Origin: Tubulanus polymorphus
Taxonomy: Eukaryota; Nemertea; Palaeonemertea; Tubulaniformes; Tubulanidae
Direction of reading: 5' to 3'
Length of the DNA: 64,000 bases
Assembly (NCBI RefSeq): GCF_964204645.1
Contig: NC_134029.1
Coordinates: 11,336,850-11,400,849 of the forward strand
Shown piece by piece: positions 49,064 to 60,267 of this stretch. The notes beneath the pieces were generated by a model. It did not search any database. It worked only from the letters and a program-made list of their open reading frames with translations, and had not been told where the DNA came from. Position 1 is the stretch's first letter; each line of letters begins with the position of its first letter. Made by a program: the position numbers and the translations under genes.

Positions 49064-49498
49064 ATGGAAGATAAAGTTGATAGTATTGATATTATTCCTC
49101 ATGATATAAATAAAACTAAATTAAAAACATATTTAGAAAAACAAATATTAGAATTTGAAAGTGACTTAAAGATAAAAAAGAAAAAATATCTAAAAAGTAA
49201 AATTATATATTATTTAATTATAAGTGGTTCGGTTACAATTAGTTCTGTAATAACATTTTTAGCAATATTCAGTCCATTAACACCTTTAGCTATATCAATT
49301 GGTGTGTTAGGATTAAGTTCAAGTGTTTTAACCGGTATAAGTTCAAAATTAAATATAAAAAGTAATAAAGAAAAAATTAAAACTAATATAAAAGAAATTA
49401 ATAAATTAAAGAACACACTAGATTATATCATAAGTTTAAATGGTCATATAACAGTTGAAGAACAAGATAAATTATTAAAAGAATTAATAAATTATTAA
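49064..49498 (+). CDS. Small two-segment membrane protein (144 aa)
   Basis: Intact homologue of 3540-3974: Lys-rich N-terminus, hydrophobic hairpin (about residues 48-95), helical tail. Preceded by TAATTTTTTTTTGCTAAATA and AATG. Function unknown. Confidence 0.75.
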   Translation: MEDKVDSIDIIPHDINKTKLKTYLEKQILEFESDLKIKKKKYLKSKIIYYLIISGSVTISSVITFLAIFSPLTPLAISIGVLGLSSSVLTGISSKLNIKSNKEKIKTNIKEINKLKNTLDYIISLNGHITVEEQDKLLKELINY

Positions 49499-49514
49499 TT
49501 TTTTAATTATATAA

Positions 49515-50903
49515 ATGGCAGATAGTTTTCCAAAAGCTTTCCAATATAATAAATCAATTAAATATAATATTCCAGCAATAGATTTTAATAAAGATATTAC
49601 ATATAGAAATGAAGTTTTAGATTCATTAACTAATTTAGAAATTTATGATACTGAAACTAATAATTTTAATGCAAAGATGGAAAATATATTTCATGTATAT
49701 TTAATTAATTTTAAAAAATTGAAAGATGAAAAACAATGGTTATTAAAATCTAATATGAAGTATTGGCAGAATCAATTAAATTTTGCTGTTTATTGTTCAA
49801 CAACAGGATGTGGAATAAGTTGGAATGATCATTTGAATAATTCTAAATATAAACTAATTCAAAGTTTGTTTAGAATTCATACATACTTTCAAATCAGAAT
49901 AATATTAAATGAATTAGAGTGTGCTTTACCAGGATCTAGATATTTTAAAGAATTAGATAATAATATTAATTTATCAAAGTTTTATAAAATTTGTAATGAA
50001 TTTAATATAGATATAAATAATTCTGATTTTAGAACAAAAATTGGAACAATAAGATCACTTCCTTGCCCTAAAAAGATTGCAGAATATTGTGTACTTCCCA
50101 TACCATCTAATAGTTTTTATAATATCTATAATAATAAATTAGGTTATGGTAAAATAGAAACAAAGGATTTAGAAACATTAAATTTCAATAAATTACCGAA
50201 ATTTTATGATCATTTAAAACAAGAAAATAATAATGGTTGGGTTAATTTTATTTTAGAAAATAGTGAAGGTTTTACTAAATCAGGTAAAGAAAGAATAAAT
50301 CAATCAATTAGAACTTATTTGATATGTATTTTAGGTGCACAAGTTGAAACAAGATCACCGATAATTGGAAATTTGAATACATCATTCGATACACAAAAAC
50401 AATTTAAAGTTTTATTTGAAGATTCAATTCATAATGATAAAAATAGATCGATTCCAGAAAACATTATAAGATATCAAAATTATTTAGATAAATCTCATGT
50501 AAGGCTTAATTATTGTATAGGCCCTAATCTATTAATTATTTCTAATGATTTAGTATTAAAGATGGGAAACATAATTGGTTATAATAATCTAATTAAAACT
50601 GCAACAATAAATAATTCATTTGGGTTAAATGATATAAATAAAAAGATTATTACTGCTCCAAAATTAATGGAAGGTGAAAAAAATAAAAAACACATTCAAT
50701 CAACTGAAACTAAAACTAAGAATATTAAATTAAATAATGATTCTAAAATAAAAGATTATAATACATCAGAAAATAATAGAACTGATATTATTCAACATGA
50801 TATAATTAAAACTAATGATGATAATAAATCCCATGAAAATACTAAATTAGCTATAACTTGTATAGGAATTGTAATCGGAGGAATATTATATTTTAAATTT
50901 TAA
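49515..50903 (+). CDS. Conserved Polinton structural-type protein (462 aa)
   Basis: Intact homologue of 2134-3522, same length, with the C-terminal low-complexity tract and membrane anchor. A few changes relative to A1 (for example STTGCG for ATTGCG near residue 94). Upstream TTAATTTTTTAATTATATAA then ATG. Virion role inferred from context. Confidence 0.75.
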   Translation: MADSFPKAFQYNKSIKYNIPAIDFNKDITYRNEVLDSLTNLEIYDTETNNFNAKMENIFHVYLINFKKLKDEKQWLLKSNMKYWQNQLNFAVYCSTTGCGISWNDHLNNSKYKLIQSLFRIHTYFQIRIILNELECALPGSRYFKELDNNINLSKFYKICNEFNIDINNSDFRTKIGTIRSLPCPKKIAEYCVLPIPSNSFYNIYNNKLGYGKIETKDLETLNFNKLPKFYDHLKQENNNGWVNFILENSEGFTKSGKERINQSIRTYLICILGAQVETRSPIIGNLNTSFDTQKQFKVLFEDSIHNDKNRSIPENIIRYQNYLDKSHVRLNYCIGPNLLIISNDLVLKMGNIIGYNNLIKTATINNSFGLNDINKKIITAPKLMEGEKNKKHIQSTETKTKNIKLNNDSKIKDYNTSENNRTDIIQHDIIKTNDDNKSHENTKLAITCIGIVIGGILYFKF

Positions 50904-50919
50904 TTTTTGTATTATGTAA

Positions 50920-52500
50920 ATGGCAGAAGGTGGAGAAGATATTCCATTGGATCCTTTTGGTGATGAACCCGGTATAAGTGATGAACCACAACCTGATTTT
51001 AATGAAACTAATATTGATAATGATGATGAATCAGCATATAATTCTAATATAGCAGATAGTGGGTCTAAAGCCCCATCAACAGAGGAATATGATAGAAAAA
51101 CTAGATCGAGAATACCTGCTGAATATGAAAATCAAGGTTTAAAAAAGGAAGATTTAGAAAATATTAAATTTATATATAAATTCCAACCTGTATTTGAAAG
51201 ATCTGGATATAATATAAATTACAGAGGCGCCAGACTTTTAGTACAAGATTTAAAGTTTTTAGATGGTGAATATTATTATAAATTGAGAGATGATTATTAT
51301 TTTAACATCTCTTATAAAAGTCAAAATATAATATTAGCAGAATCAACTTTGCTTAAGTTAGAACCAGATAGAATTAAGAGAATAATTAATAGTAATGAAA
51401 TAACTAATGTAACACAAGAAGAAATGAAAAAAAATAGAAAAGAATTCAAACAAAGAATTGATGACTTATTTGAAACAATCGATAATAATTTAAAAACAGA
51501 AATGGAAGAGAATAGAGATCGATTAGATAAATTAAGATCTTCAACACCCGAAACATCTAGAAGAGATATTCAACAAATTGATAATGATTCAAATCAATTA
51601 CAAGTAGTAAAACATTTTGATAAAATGTTTGATACAATTCATTCATTTGACGAAGAGATGAATAGTATTTTAGATACTGAAACTGGAATAAATCGAATAC
51701 AATCTTTACTAGAAAAAGGAATACTTGATTTAACTGATGAAGAATTAGAAGCATTTCCTGAACAAGCACGTAGAGAAATTAAAGGTATGCAAGAATCAGC
51801 TGGTGAAATTGCTAATATTAAGATGAGATTTTCTAAAATAACCATGTTCGAAAAAGAATTAGCTAATGCAGATGAAGAATTAAAACAATTAGAATTAAAT
51901 AGAGATCTTCAATTAATCGAGGAAGCTGATTATGAAAGCAGAAAGTTAGCTTTAGAAAAAGAAATAGATGATTTAGAATATAACATAAAATTACAAAAAG
52001 AAGAAAGAGATATATTATTAAAATCATATGATCTTAATCATATTAAAAAATTAAAAGTTATTTTTAAAGATTTGTTGATAAAACCAGATTCTAGAATATC
52101 ATTGAAAGATAGAATAAAATTATTATTTAAATTAGAAGGAATAACAATTCTTTCCATTCTAACAGCTGTAACTATGTTATTTACAACAATTGGTTTAGCA
52201 ATATCAAATGCTTTGAAATCTACTCCTACTCCCAATAAACCAGATAAACCTCCAAGTAATAATTCTATACAAGATAAAGTTAAAGATGGTTTAAAGAAAT
52301 TAGCAAAATATTTATGGGAACTATCTAAAAAATCTGCTGCAGCATTACCAGGAGTTATTGCATCAATTGTTGGTTTTATATTGAAATCTGCAGGAAACAT
52401 TATTAACTTTGCTGCTGAACATATTATTTTATTTTTAATTACAGTTGTAAGTGCTATTATTTTTGGTTTAGTAAACATGATATCAAAAATAAATAATTAA
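50920..52500 (+). CDS. Coiled-coil membrane protein (526 aa)
   Basis: Intact. Acidic N-terminus, long coiled-coil region (about residues 260-390), hydrophobic segment, Pro/Thr linker and two C-terminal hydrophobic segments. From about residue 370 it nearly matches A1 (678-2117), but the N-terminal two thirds differ and are 47 residues longer overall. Upstream TTAATTTTTGTATTATGTAA then ATG. Function unknown. Confidence 0.75.
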   Translation: MAEGGEDIPLDPFGDEPGISDEPQPDFNETNIDNDDESAYNSNIADSGSKAPSTEEYDRKTRSRIPAEYENQGLKKEDLENIKFIYKFQPVFERSGYNINYRGARLLVQDLKFLDGEYYYKLRDDYYFNISYKSQNIILAESTLLKLEPDRIKRIINSNEITNVTQEEMKKNRKEFKQRIDDLFETIDNNLKTEMEENRDRLDKLRSSTPETSRRDIQQIDNDSNQLQVVKHFDKMFDTIHSFDEEMNSILDTETGINRIQSLLEKGILDLTDEELEAFPEQARREIKGMQESAGEIANIKMRFSKITMFEKELANADEELKQLELNRDLQLIEEADYESRKLALEKEIDDLEYNIKLQKEERDILLKSYDLNHIKKLKVIFKDLLIKPDSRISLKDRIKLLFKLEGITILSILTAVTMLFTTIGLAISNALKSTPTPNKPDKPPSNNSIQDKVKDGLKKLAKYLWELSKKSAAALPGVIASIVGFILKSAGNIINFAAEHIILFLITVVSAIIFGLVNMISKINN

Positions 52501-52516
52501 TTTTTTTGTTAAATAA
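52501..52516 (+). promoter_or_regulatory. Late-type motif before A3 MCP
   Basis: TTTTTTTGTTAAATAA directly before ATG, following the TAA of the coiled-coil gene. Same string as before the A1 MCP (634-652). Poxvirus-late-promoter-like; inferred. Confidence 0.5.
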
Positions 52517-53764
52517 ATGAGTGGGAGTTATATCAATCCTTCTAAGAATCATAGAATATCTAATGCTATTAAAGCAGAAAGATCACATCGTATAATTACT
52601 CATAACCCTTCAAATATTAATCCCGATGAAACTTAATACGTTAGAATCCCTCGATTAACACAAAATACTTTTTACGTTCCAAATAGTATTCATTTATCAG
52701 CCGATATAAAAGTAATCGGTAATAATAATTATTATGTTGTTGATAATGTTGGAAGATATTTGATTAAAAAGTTAACAATAAAGATTGGTCCAGAAACAGT
52801 TTTCTCATTAGATGATTATAATTTATTTATGCATTATAAAGATTTATGGTTAACTAAAGAGAACAGAAATAATATGATATTTCAAGGCATCCAATCAGAA
52901 AACCATAACAAATTAAGATCTGAAGCCAATAATGCAGTAGTAACTAATGCTGTAGATAATTTGATAAAAAAGATTTATGGAAGCAAATATAAAATTCCAT
53001 TAGACTTTGAATTGATAAATAATAATGCACCTTTATATAAATACGCAATCCAAGAAGATATTATATTTGAGATAACATTTGCTCCTGTAAATGAAATTGT
53101 ATTATCTAGCGTTGTTAAAGATATGAGTTATAAATTATCGAATATATGTTTAGAATATGATACAGTAACTGATGAAAATATTTCAAGTATAATTCAAACT
53201 AAATACAATCAAGGATTTTCATTATTATATGATTATATTGATAAATTTAAAACTGTAACTATTAATGCAAATGATGAAATAATTAATGAGAATATTAACT
53301 TCCCAAGAAGATCTATTAAAGGCATATTAATATTTTTTACCATTGCAACATATACTAATGGCGCAATAAATGTTGATAATTATTATAATCCTGAAATAAC
53401 AAAAGTAGAAATAACTATCGAAGGAATAGCAAATAAAATATTTTGTCAAGGAATGAGAATGATAGATCAATGGCCAGAAATTAGAAAACATTTTATGAAT
53501 GAAAAAGTAAAATCATCCGAAAATTGTAATATTAATCAAATTGATTATTATACCGGCAATAAATACGCATTATGGTTAGATTTTAGAACAACAGAGGATA
53601 ATTCATTACATGGTTCTGGAAAAAAATTACAAAACACTAAAGATGGAATACAATTATTCATGACAAAGAATAAAGGAATCAAAAATTTTAAAATGCATAT
53701 TTATATTATATCTGACGCGCAATTAAATATTGTAAATTCACAATTAGATAGTGTTATGTATTAG
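52517..53764 (+). pseudogene. Major capsid protein, one nonsense codon
   Basis: 415 codons from ATG 52517-52519 to TAG 53762-53764. Codon 40 is TAA (52634-52636), where A1 has a leucine codon; otherwise the frame is open. The C-terminal region (WLDFRTTEDNSLHGSGKK, HIYIISDAQLNI) is strongly conserved with the A2 remnant. Assigned as the double jelly-roll capsid protein from size, context and beta-rich sequence; it shows no obvious identity to the family B MCP. Confidence 0.75.
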
Positions 53765-53796
53765 AATTTTAACTTTAATAAAAATTTATTATATAA

Positions 53797-54486
53797 ATGG
53801 AAGGAGGTAAAGTATATAAACATATTCCATACATCGATACACATGAAAATAATGATGGTTTATATTATGTAATACCTTGTAATATAGCTTTGATATTTGA
53901 TCCTATTTTCAAAATTTATAAAACTAAACTAATAGAAATCGATAATAATAAAAGTGAAGTTGTTGATAATTTAAGTAATGTAATTGACAATAATGTAATA
54001 CCTTCTACATCTAATAATGTAATACCTACTACAGTAATACCTACTACATCTAATAATGTAATACCTACTACATCTAATAATGTAATACCTACTACATCTA
54101 ATAATGTAATACCTACTACATCTAATAATGTAATACCTTCTACATATAATAATGCAATAATATTAAATGTTAGTAAAAATAGAAATTATTGTGATTATTG
54201 TAAAGGTGAATTTTCAAACGCTCCATCAAATTGGAATAAACATATGAATACAAATTCACATATTACTAATGTTATAGAACGTGTTGGTTTAAAAGAATTT
54301 ATAGAACACCCATTTAGATATGTTACAAAGTTTGTTTCAAATCAAAAAGTAAATGGTAAAGAATTATATAAAGATTTTTTATTAGCAACACCTAATAAAG
54401 ATGAATTAGATCTAACCGATGCTAATGAAATATTAGAATCAAACACTGTAAATGAAATACTAGGAGCAAACACTAATAAAGAATAT
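53797..54486 (+). pseudogene. Zinc-finger protein gene, 5' part, interrupted
   Basis: Homologue of 21678-22475 up to ...GANTNK (54480). It has more SNNVIPTT repeats than A2 and the same C2H2 finger (54189-54260). Coding similarity stops at about 54486, where a LINE fragment begins. A C-terminal segment of the same kind of protein resumes at 59206. Upstream signal is PolB-type (TTTAATAAAAATTTATTATA). Confidence 0.82.
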
Positions 54487-54810
54487 AGCTGCAAAGCAGC
54501 GATAACGGGTTTTCTGCACAGTCTTAGAATCCTGTTCAACGGTGGATTTCAACAAAGCATTTGATAAGGCTCAACATCAGCCATTACTGAACAGGCTATT
54601 AGGAAACAGTATCAATGATAGGTCGCCCAAATGGCACAGCAGTTATCTCTGAACGGAAACTTGTAACCGAAATCAACGGAACGCCTCATCTTGGAGTGAG
54701 ACGGTCTAACTAGTGGAGTCACGCAAGGTAGTATCCTAAGTCGTCTTCTGTTTAATGTCCTGACAAATGACATACACAGTAATCCAAAATATACCAGACC
54801 GAGTAAATTT
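54487..54810 (+). pseudogene. Non-LTR retrotransposon reverse-transcriptase fragment
   Basis: Across several frames one can read RT motifs: VDFNKAFDKAQHQPLLNRL (about 54543-54600, the D-x-x-KAFD block) and GVTQGSIL (about 54716-54740, the GxxQGSxL block), then LLFNVLTNDIHS. Multiple stops and shifts. LINE origin is clear; the clade is not. Confidence 0.8.
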
Positions 54811-54844
54811 CCAAAACAACCTTAACACACTGTTCGACCAAAAA

Positions 54845-55150
54845 CTTAATGTTCCGACAAAACCAAAATTATGAATTGTCGCGGGTGACAAAACCAAAAT
54901 ATTGAATTGTCACGGGCGACAAAACAAAAATAATGAATTGTCGCGGCCGATAAAACCAAAATAATGAATTGTCGCGGGCGATAAAACCACAATAATGAAT
55001 TGTCGCGGGCGTTAAAACCAAAATATTGAATTGTTGCGGGCGATAAAACCAAAATAATGAATTGTTGCGGGCGACAAAAACAAACTATTGAATTGTTGCG
55101 TGCGACAAAACCAAAATAATGAATTGTCGCGGGCGACAAAACCAAACTAG
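54845..55150. repeat. 31-bp satellite, short block
   Basis: About ten units of AATTGTCGCGGGCGACAAAA plus CCAAAATAATG. Each unit contains TTGTCGC-GG-GCGACAA, a near-perfect inverted repeat. Same unit as 56295-57912. Confidence 0.9.
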
Positions 55151-55199
55151 GGGTCCAGGGACACCATGCTCACTTGGGCAGTGGTTTCAAATGCTCAAC

Positions 55200-55985
55200 A
55201 ATCTAACAATTTCAATACATAACGCCCTCTAGTGACCATATACAAAAACCAATGACCTTGAAACCCACCACAATCATAGAAAATGTGAGCAGCTATGATT
55301 TTGTAATTGATTGTGATAACAAAATATTCCTCGTTACCAATTTAATATGGAAATACTAAGTTATTCTACTATTCAACGCCCCCTGGTGACCATATGCAAA
55401 ACCAAATGACCTCAAAACTCACCACAATCGTAGTACATGTCATGAAATACAACTTTGCAATTGATCATAGTAACAAAATATGCCTAGGTACCAATCTAAT
55501 AAGGAAATACTAAGCCATTCTACTATTCAGCGCCCCCTGGTGACTATATGGAATAACTAATGTCCTTAAAAACTCACCACAATCATAGACGATGTCATGA
55601 ACTACAACTTAGCAATGGATCATGGTAACAAACTATGCCTAGGTACCAATCTAATAAGGAAAAACTAAGCTTTTCTACTATTCAACGCCCCCTGGTGACT
55701 ATATGGAATAACTAATGTCCTTAAAAACTCACCACAATCATAGACGATGTCATGAACTACAACTTTGCCATTGATCATGGTAACAAAATATGCCTTGGTA
55801 CAAATATAATATAGCGATACTAAGTTATTGTATTATTCAACGCCCCCTGATGGCCATATACAAAAACCAATGACCTTGAAACTCACCAAAATCATAGAAC
55901 ACGTTATGGGCTACAACTTTCCAATTGAATATAGTAACACAATATGCTTAGGTATCAATTAATTGTGGAAAAACTTTTTCCCACC
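55200..55985. repeat. 155-bp tandem repeat, about five units
   Basis: Units begin with CAACGCCCCCTGGTGACCAT or variants at about 55216, 55374, 55529, 55683 and 55838, spaced about 154-158 bp. Each contains ACTCACCACAATCATAGA and TATGCCTAGGTACCAATCTA. Divergence between units is moderate. No coding capacity. Confidence 0.85.
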
Positions 55986-56294
55986 TACGAATGAGTACTG
56001 ATGACACCAAGATGGCCGCCAATTGCTTCATAATTGGCTGATCAAAAATACCTGTCCTAGGTATAAAGCATCCCTCTCTAAAGAATATCCATCAGCAATT
56101 GCAATGAGAAATGGCAAACCAGTAGGAAGCTACAGGACCTAGAATTCTGGCCAAAATTGCCATTTTTGGGCACTAAAAAGGTCATAGGACGGCCATCTTG
56201 AGTCAGATCGACCCAATTTTCTTATGCTGATGGGCCTTTGGTAGATTCAAATATAAACGAAAGATCAAGGTAATTGATCAAAGCGTCTTCAAAA
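55986..56294. other. Unannotated spacer between satellites
   Basis: No gene or repeat recognised. Contains AAGATGGCCGCC and other unremarkable host-like sequence. Confidence 0.4.
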
Positions 56295-57912
56295 TTTTCT
56301 TCGGGCGACAAAACCAAAATAATGAATTGTCGCGGGCGATAAAACCAAAATAATGAATTGTCTCGTGCGACAAAACCAAAATAATAAATTGTCACAGGGC
56401 AATAAAACCAAAATAATGAATTATCGCGGGCGATAAAACCAAAATATTGAATTGTCGCAGGCGATAAAACCAAAATAATGAATTGTCGCGGGTAACAAAA
56501 CCAAAAAAAAATTGTCGCGGGCGACAAAAACAAAATATAAAACCAAAATAATGAATTGTCGCGGACGTCAAAACGAAAAGAAGAATTGTCGCGGGCGACA
56601 AAACCATAATAATGAATTGTCGCTGGAGATAAAACCAAAGTAATGAATTGTCGTGGGCGATAAAACGAAAATATTGAATTGTCGCGGGCGACAAAACCAA
56701 ACTAATGAATTGTCGCGGGCGACAAAACCAAAAAAAGAATTGTGGGGGCAACAAAACAAAAATAATGAATTGTCGCGGGCGACAAAACCAAAATGATGAA
56801 TTGTCCAGGCGACAAAACCAAAATGGTGAATTGTCGCGGGCGACAAAACCAAAATAATGAATTGTCGCGGGCAATAAAAACAAAATGATGAATTGTCTCG
56901 GATGACAAAACCAAAATAATGAATTTTCGCGGGCGATAAAACCAAAATAATGAATTGTCGCGGGTGACAAAACCAAAATGGTGAATTGTCGCGGGCGACA
57001 AAACCAAAATGGTGAATTGTCGCAGGCGACAAAACCAAAATAATGAATTGTCGCGGGCGACAAAACCAAAAAGAAGAATTGTCGCGGTCGACAGAACCAA
57101 AATAATGAATTGTCGCTGGCGATAAAACCAAAGTAGTGATTTGTCGTGGGCGATAAAACCAAAATATTGAATTGTTGCGGTCGATAAAACCAAAATAATG
57201 AATTGTCGCGGGCGACAAAACCAAAATATTCAATTGTCGCGGGCAACAAAACCAAACTAATGAATTGTCGCGGGCGATAAAACCAAAAAAATGAATTGTC
57301 GCGGGCGATAAAACCAAAATAATGAATTGTCGCAGGCGATAAAACCAAAATATTGAAGTGTCGCAGGCGATAAAACCGCGACAAAAAGAAAAAAATTGTC
57401 GCGGGCGATAAAACCAAAATAATGAATTGTCGCGGGCGATAAAGCCAAAATATTGAATTGTCGTGGGCGACAAATCCAAAAAATGAATTGTCGCGGGCGA
57501 TAAAATCAAAATCTTGAATTGTCGCTATTGTCGCGTGCGACAAAACCAAAATAATGAATTGTCGCGGGCGATAAAACCAAAATAATGAATTGTCGCGGGC
57601 GATAAAACCAAAATGGTGAATTGTCGTGGGCGACAAAACCAATATATTGTTTTGTCGCGGGTGACAAAACCAAATTAATGAATTGTCGCAGGCGATAAAA
57701 CAAAAATAATGAATTGTCGCTGGCGATAAAACCAAAATATTGAATTGTCGCGGTCGACAAATCCAAAAAATGAATTGTCGCGGCAGAAAAACCAAAATCT
57801 TGAATTGTCGCGGGTGACAAAACCAAATTAATGAATTGTCGCGGGCGATAAAACCAAAATAATGAATTGTCGCGGGCGACAAAACCAAAATTATTGTTTT
57901 GTCGCGTTATTT
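56295..57912. repeat. 31-bp satellite, long block
   Basis: About 50 units of AATTGTCGCGGGCGACAAAA plus CCAAAATAATG with scattered changes (GCGATAAA for GCGACAAA is common). All three minus-strand frames are partly open because the unit lacks stops there, giving long false ORFs rich in Phe/Trp/Arg. Confidence 0.92.
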
Positions 57913-59200
57913 TAGTTTTGTCGTTTTGTCATAATGTCGCCCTCATTTGCATATACATGTTTTTTTTTACGCATGGCCCTTATCAGCCACCATACTAAAG
58001 CCTTAAGGTCGCGTAAAACTCGATAAACACTTCAAGCGACACAGCGAACGATCTCCTTTCCCCCACAGCGAACGCTCAACCTAGTAGAGGCTACTAGCCT
58101 ATGTAGGCCTATGTATATGCGTAGGCCTAACATCCGGACAGATTGGTCGTAGGCCTATTGAATTTAACAACCCACCTAAATAACGTAAATTTTGTTTTGA
58201 AGTTCAATCCAATGAGTCCGTTAATAAACGCAACAATTGTACTGTGTTTGTTTGATACAGTAAAGCTCAGTACCGGTAGGCCTAAAGCCGCGTCAAACTC
58301 GATAAACACTTCAAGCGACACAGCGAACGATCCCTTTACCCCACAGCGAACGCTTACTCCGAATGACAAGTGTGAGTCCAGCATACGGATAGGAGTGTGT
58401 TATTTACTTGTATTTAGTAAATACCTTGTGCATTTGACAATGATCGGTATGTACTGTAGGAAATATAGAGTATTGATGGTATGATATAGAGGTTGAAGCC
58501 CGCGGCCGAATAAAGTAATATATTCTTTTATTTTGATACCTCGTCGACATAACAGCTTTTCTCCGCTATATCTCTTCGGCGTGTTTCGTTTAGGCCTACG
58601 ATTCCCCGGTACACTAAAGTTTTATCTTAGTAAATACACGGTTAATTCGGTAAAGAAATATAGGTATTGTTATACTAACTCCTTGAAACCCGCAGCCAAA
58701 TCACTGGTAGTAATAAATTAATTTGTACTCGATTTGATTCTTATGATGAGGAGAAACTCGCAGCTGATCCCCGGAACGACGATGTAGTAACACACGTCGA
58801 TTCGTCGATGTTTACGGCTCGACAGTGCTTTTAAAATCTAAAGTAGTAAATTTCCAGTGTATCGGTAATAGGATTTGATGAGGAAAATGGGCTATTGTTA
58901 AAATCACTGTTTGAAGACCGCGACTGAATTTGAGGTCTGCGGCAATAAATTAGTTCATTTATACTTGAATTGATAATCGAAGTGACAGTCGGCCCGCGGG
59001 TTGATTTCGGGATGACGACTCGAAAAACATGTCGCCCCTGGGGCTAAATTTTCGATGTTTACAGCCCGACTGCGCTTTTGTAACGATGATTCGTGAAAAA
59101 ACACGCGGGCTATTTGTAGATCTCAGTGAGCTGAACGATATTATATGGATTGTATATGAAACAGCGGTAAGGTAACAAAGCCTATGTTCTTTTGGTAAAA
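57913..59200. other. Host-like DNA with a 70-bp direct duplication
   Basis: No gene seen. TAGGCCTA-type motifs are frequent (58085-58160, 58278, 58590). A stretch with AAACTCGATAAACACTTCAA then GCGACACAGCGAACGATC occurs twice, at about 58015-58080 and 58287-58352. Confidence 0.45.
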
Positions 59201-59205
59201 ATAGT

Positions 59206-59496
59206 GTGGAAGAAAATAATAATAATAATAATCACGCGGATATCAATAGGGTTTTCTGTGAAATAACAGAAAACCCTAATAATAATGAAAATACAGGAAA
59301 GCGCATTGATAATAAAGATTCTATGAAACTTAAATCAGAAAATAAAGATATAGTTGAGCTGCCTAATAAGTATATCAATAAACCAATTATTTATGAAGAT
59401 ACGGTAGAGCATTTGAATAAATTGTTAGGGCCTGATAATGAATTGGAGAGTGATGATGAAAGTGATTCAGAAATTAATTATCTAACAATCAAATAA
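59206..59496 (+). pseudogene. 3' part of a zinc-finger protein gene (diverged)
   Basis: Open frame without its own ATG in a sensible context. It ends in an acidic tail: KDSMKLKSENKD, then VEHLNKLLGPDNELESDDES, matching the tail of the A2 protein (KDSMKHKVENND; VEHLNRLLGSDSESD). Similarity is clearly lower than for the neighbouring ATPase and integrase genes, so this end may come from a different A-like variant. It contains a 13-bp hairpin (59247-59278). Confidence 0.6.
59247..59278. repeat. Perfect 13-bp stem hairpin
   Basis: TAGGGTTTTCTGT (59247-59259), loop GAAATA, ACAGAAAACCCTA (59266-59278). It sits inside the coding tail of the zinc-finger protein and is absent from A2. Confidence 0.85.
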
Positions 59497-59534
59497 TAAT
59501 AAAGGTTGAAAATTGTATAAAATAATAGTAAATA

Positions 59535-59650
59535 AAAAAGGGGGTTTTAAGTATTTAAGGTATCTAATAGGGTATCAGGTATAAGGGTATCAGGTATTAG
59601 GGTATCTAATGGGGTATCAGGTATTAGGGTATCTAATACATAGTCATATA
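59535..59650. repeat. Short tandem repeat between convergent gene blocks
   Basis: GGTATCTAATAGGGTATCAG and GGTATTAGGGTATCTAATGG units, the reverse complement of the array at 21505-21602, in the gap between zinc-finger and ATPase genes. Confidence 0.6.
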
Positions 59651-59655
59651 AATAG

Positions 59656-60267
59656 TTATTTTATAAATTTATATTCATATGGAAATTGTAGTCTCAGTAA
59701 TAATTTTGAACCTTTATTATTCTTTAATTTATTCATATATTCATCATGTAATTCAGTAGGTATAATTTGATTTTCTGCCAATGATTGTTGCATAGATTTT
59801 TTATCTTTGTTATAAAATAAAACTAGAAATCTAATGTTTTCTCTAAAGTCTTTAACAATTGAATTATATTTTTGATTTAAAACCCATGTTGTTATCCCAA
59901 AATGTCTCCCGGAGAAAGCTAAATAACATAACTCACTTTCTCTCACTTTTGAATCATGTAAATTTGCGCAATCATCTACAATGAATAATGTATTTGATCC
60001 TTTATAAGTATCAATTGCTATTTTTATACAATCATCTAAATTTTCTTTTACTGTTTTAGGATCTAATATAATAAACTTTTTCATCTTAACTATATCTCTA
60101 TTACATGTTTTATTCATTTCATAAGTAGGACAAAATAATATTATATTATCAAAATGATTCTTATAAATAGTTTCTAACAAGTCTAATATGAAATGTGTTT
60201 TACCACAATTGGTTACTCCAGTAACTAACATATTATGCGGTTCAAAAATAAATAAATCTTTATTCAT
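59656..60267 (-). CDS. Packaging ATPase (203 aa)
   Basis: Intact, nearly identical to A2 (20880-21491). Walker A GVTNCGKTH and Walker B LFIVDDCANL. The start overlaps the integrase stop by 8 nt. Confidence 0.9.
   Translation of the reverse strand: MNKDLFIFEPHNMLVTGVTNCGKTHFILDLLETIYKNHFDNIILFCPTYEMNKTCNRDIVKMKKFIILDPKTVKENLDDCIKIAIDTYKGSNTLFIVDDCANLHDSKVRESELCYLAFSGRHFGITTWVLNQKYNSIVKDFRENIRFLVLFYNKDKKSMQQSLAENQIIPTELHDEYMNKLKNNKGSKLLLRLQFPYEYKFIK

Larger units (their letters stand above)
54487..59200. mobile_element. 4.7-kb block of LINE fragment and satellite DNA
   Basis: Non-Polinton DNA inside the zinc-finger gene of A3: a reverse-transcriptase relic, a 31-bp satellite, a 155-bp tandem repeat, a second larger 31-bp satellite block and AGGCCTA-rich DNA. 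I could not find a target-site duplication. It may be several successive insertions. Confidence 0.65.

Noticed and set aside
56222-57888. Long minus-strand open frames (up to about 498 codons) rich in Phe, Trp, Arg
   Set aside because: They lie entirely in the 31-bp satellite, occur in all three frames and simply reflect a repeat unit without stop codons.
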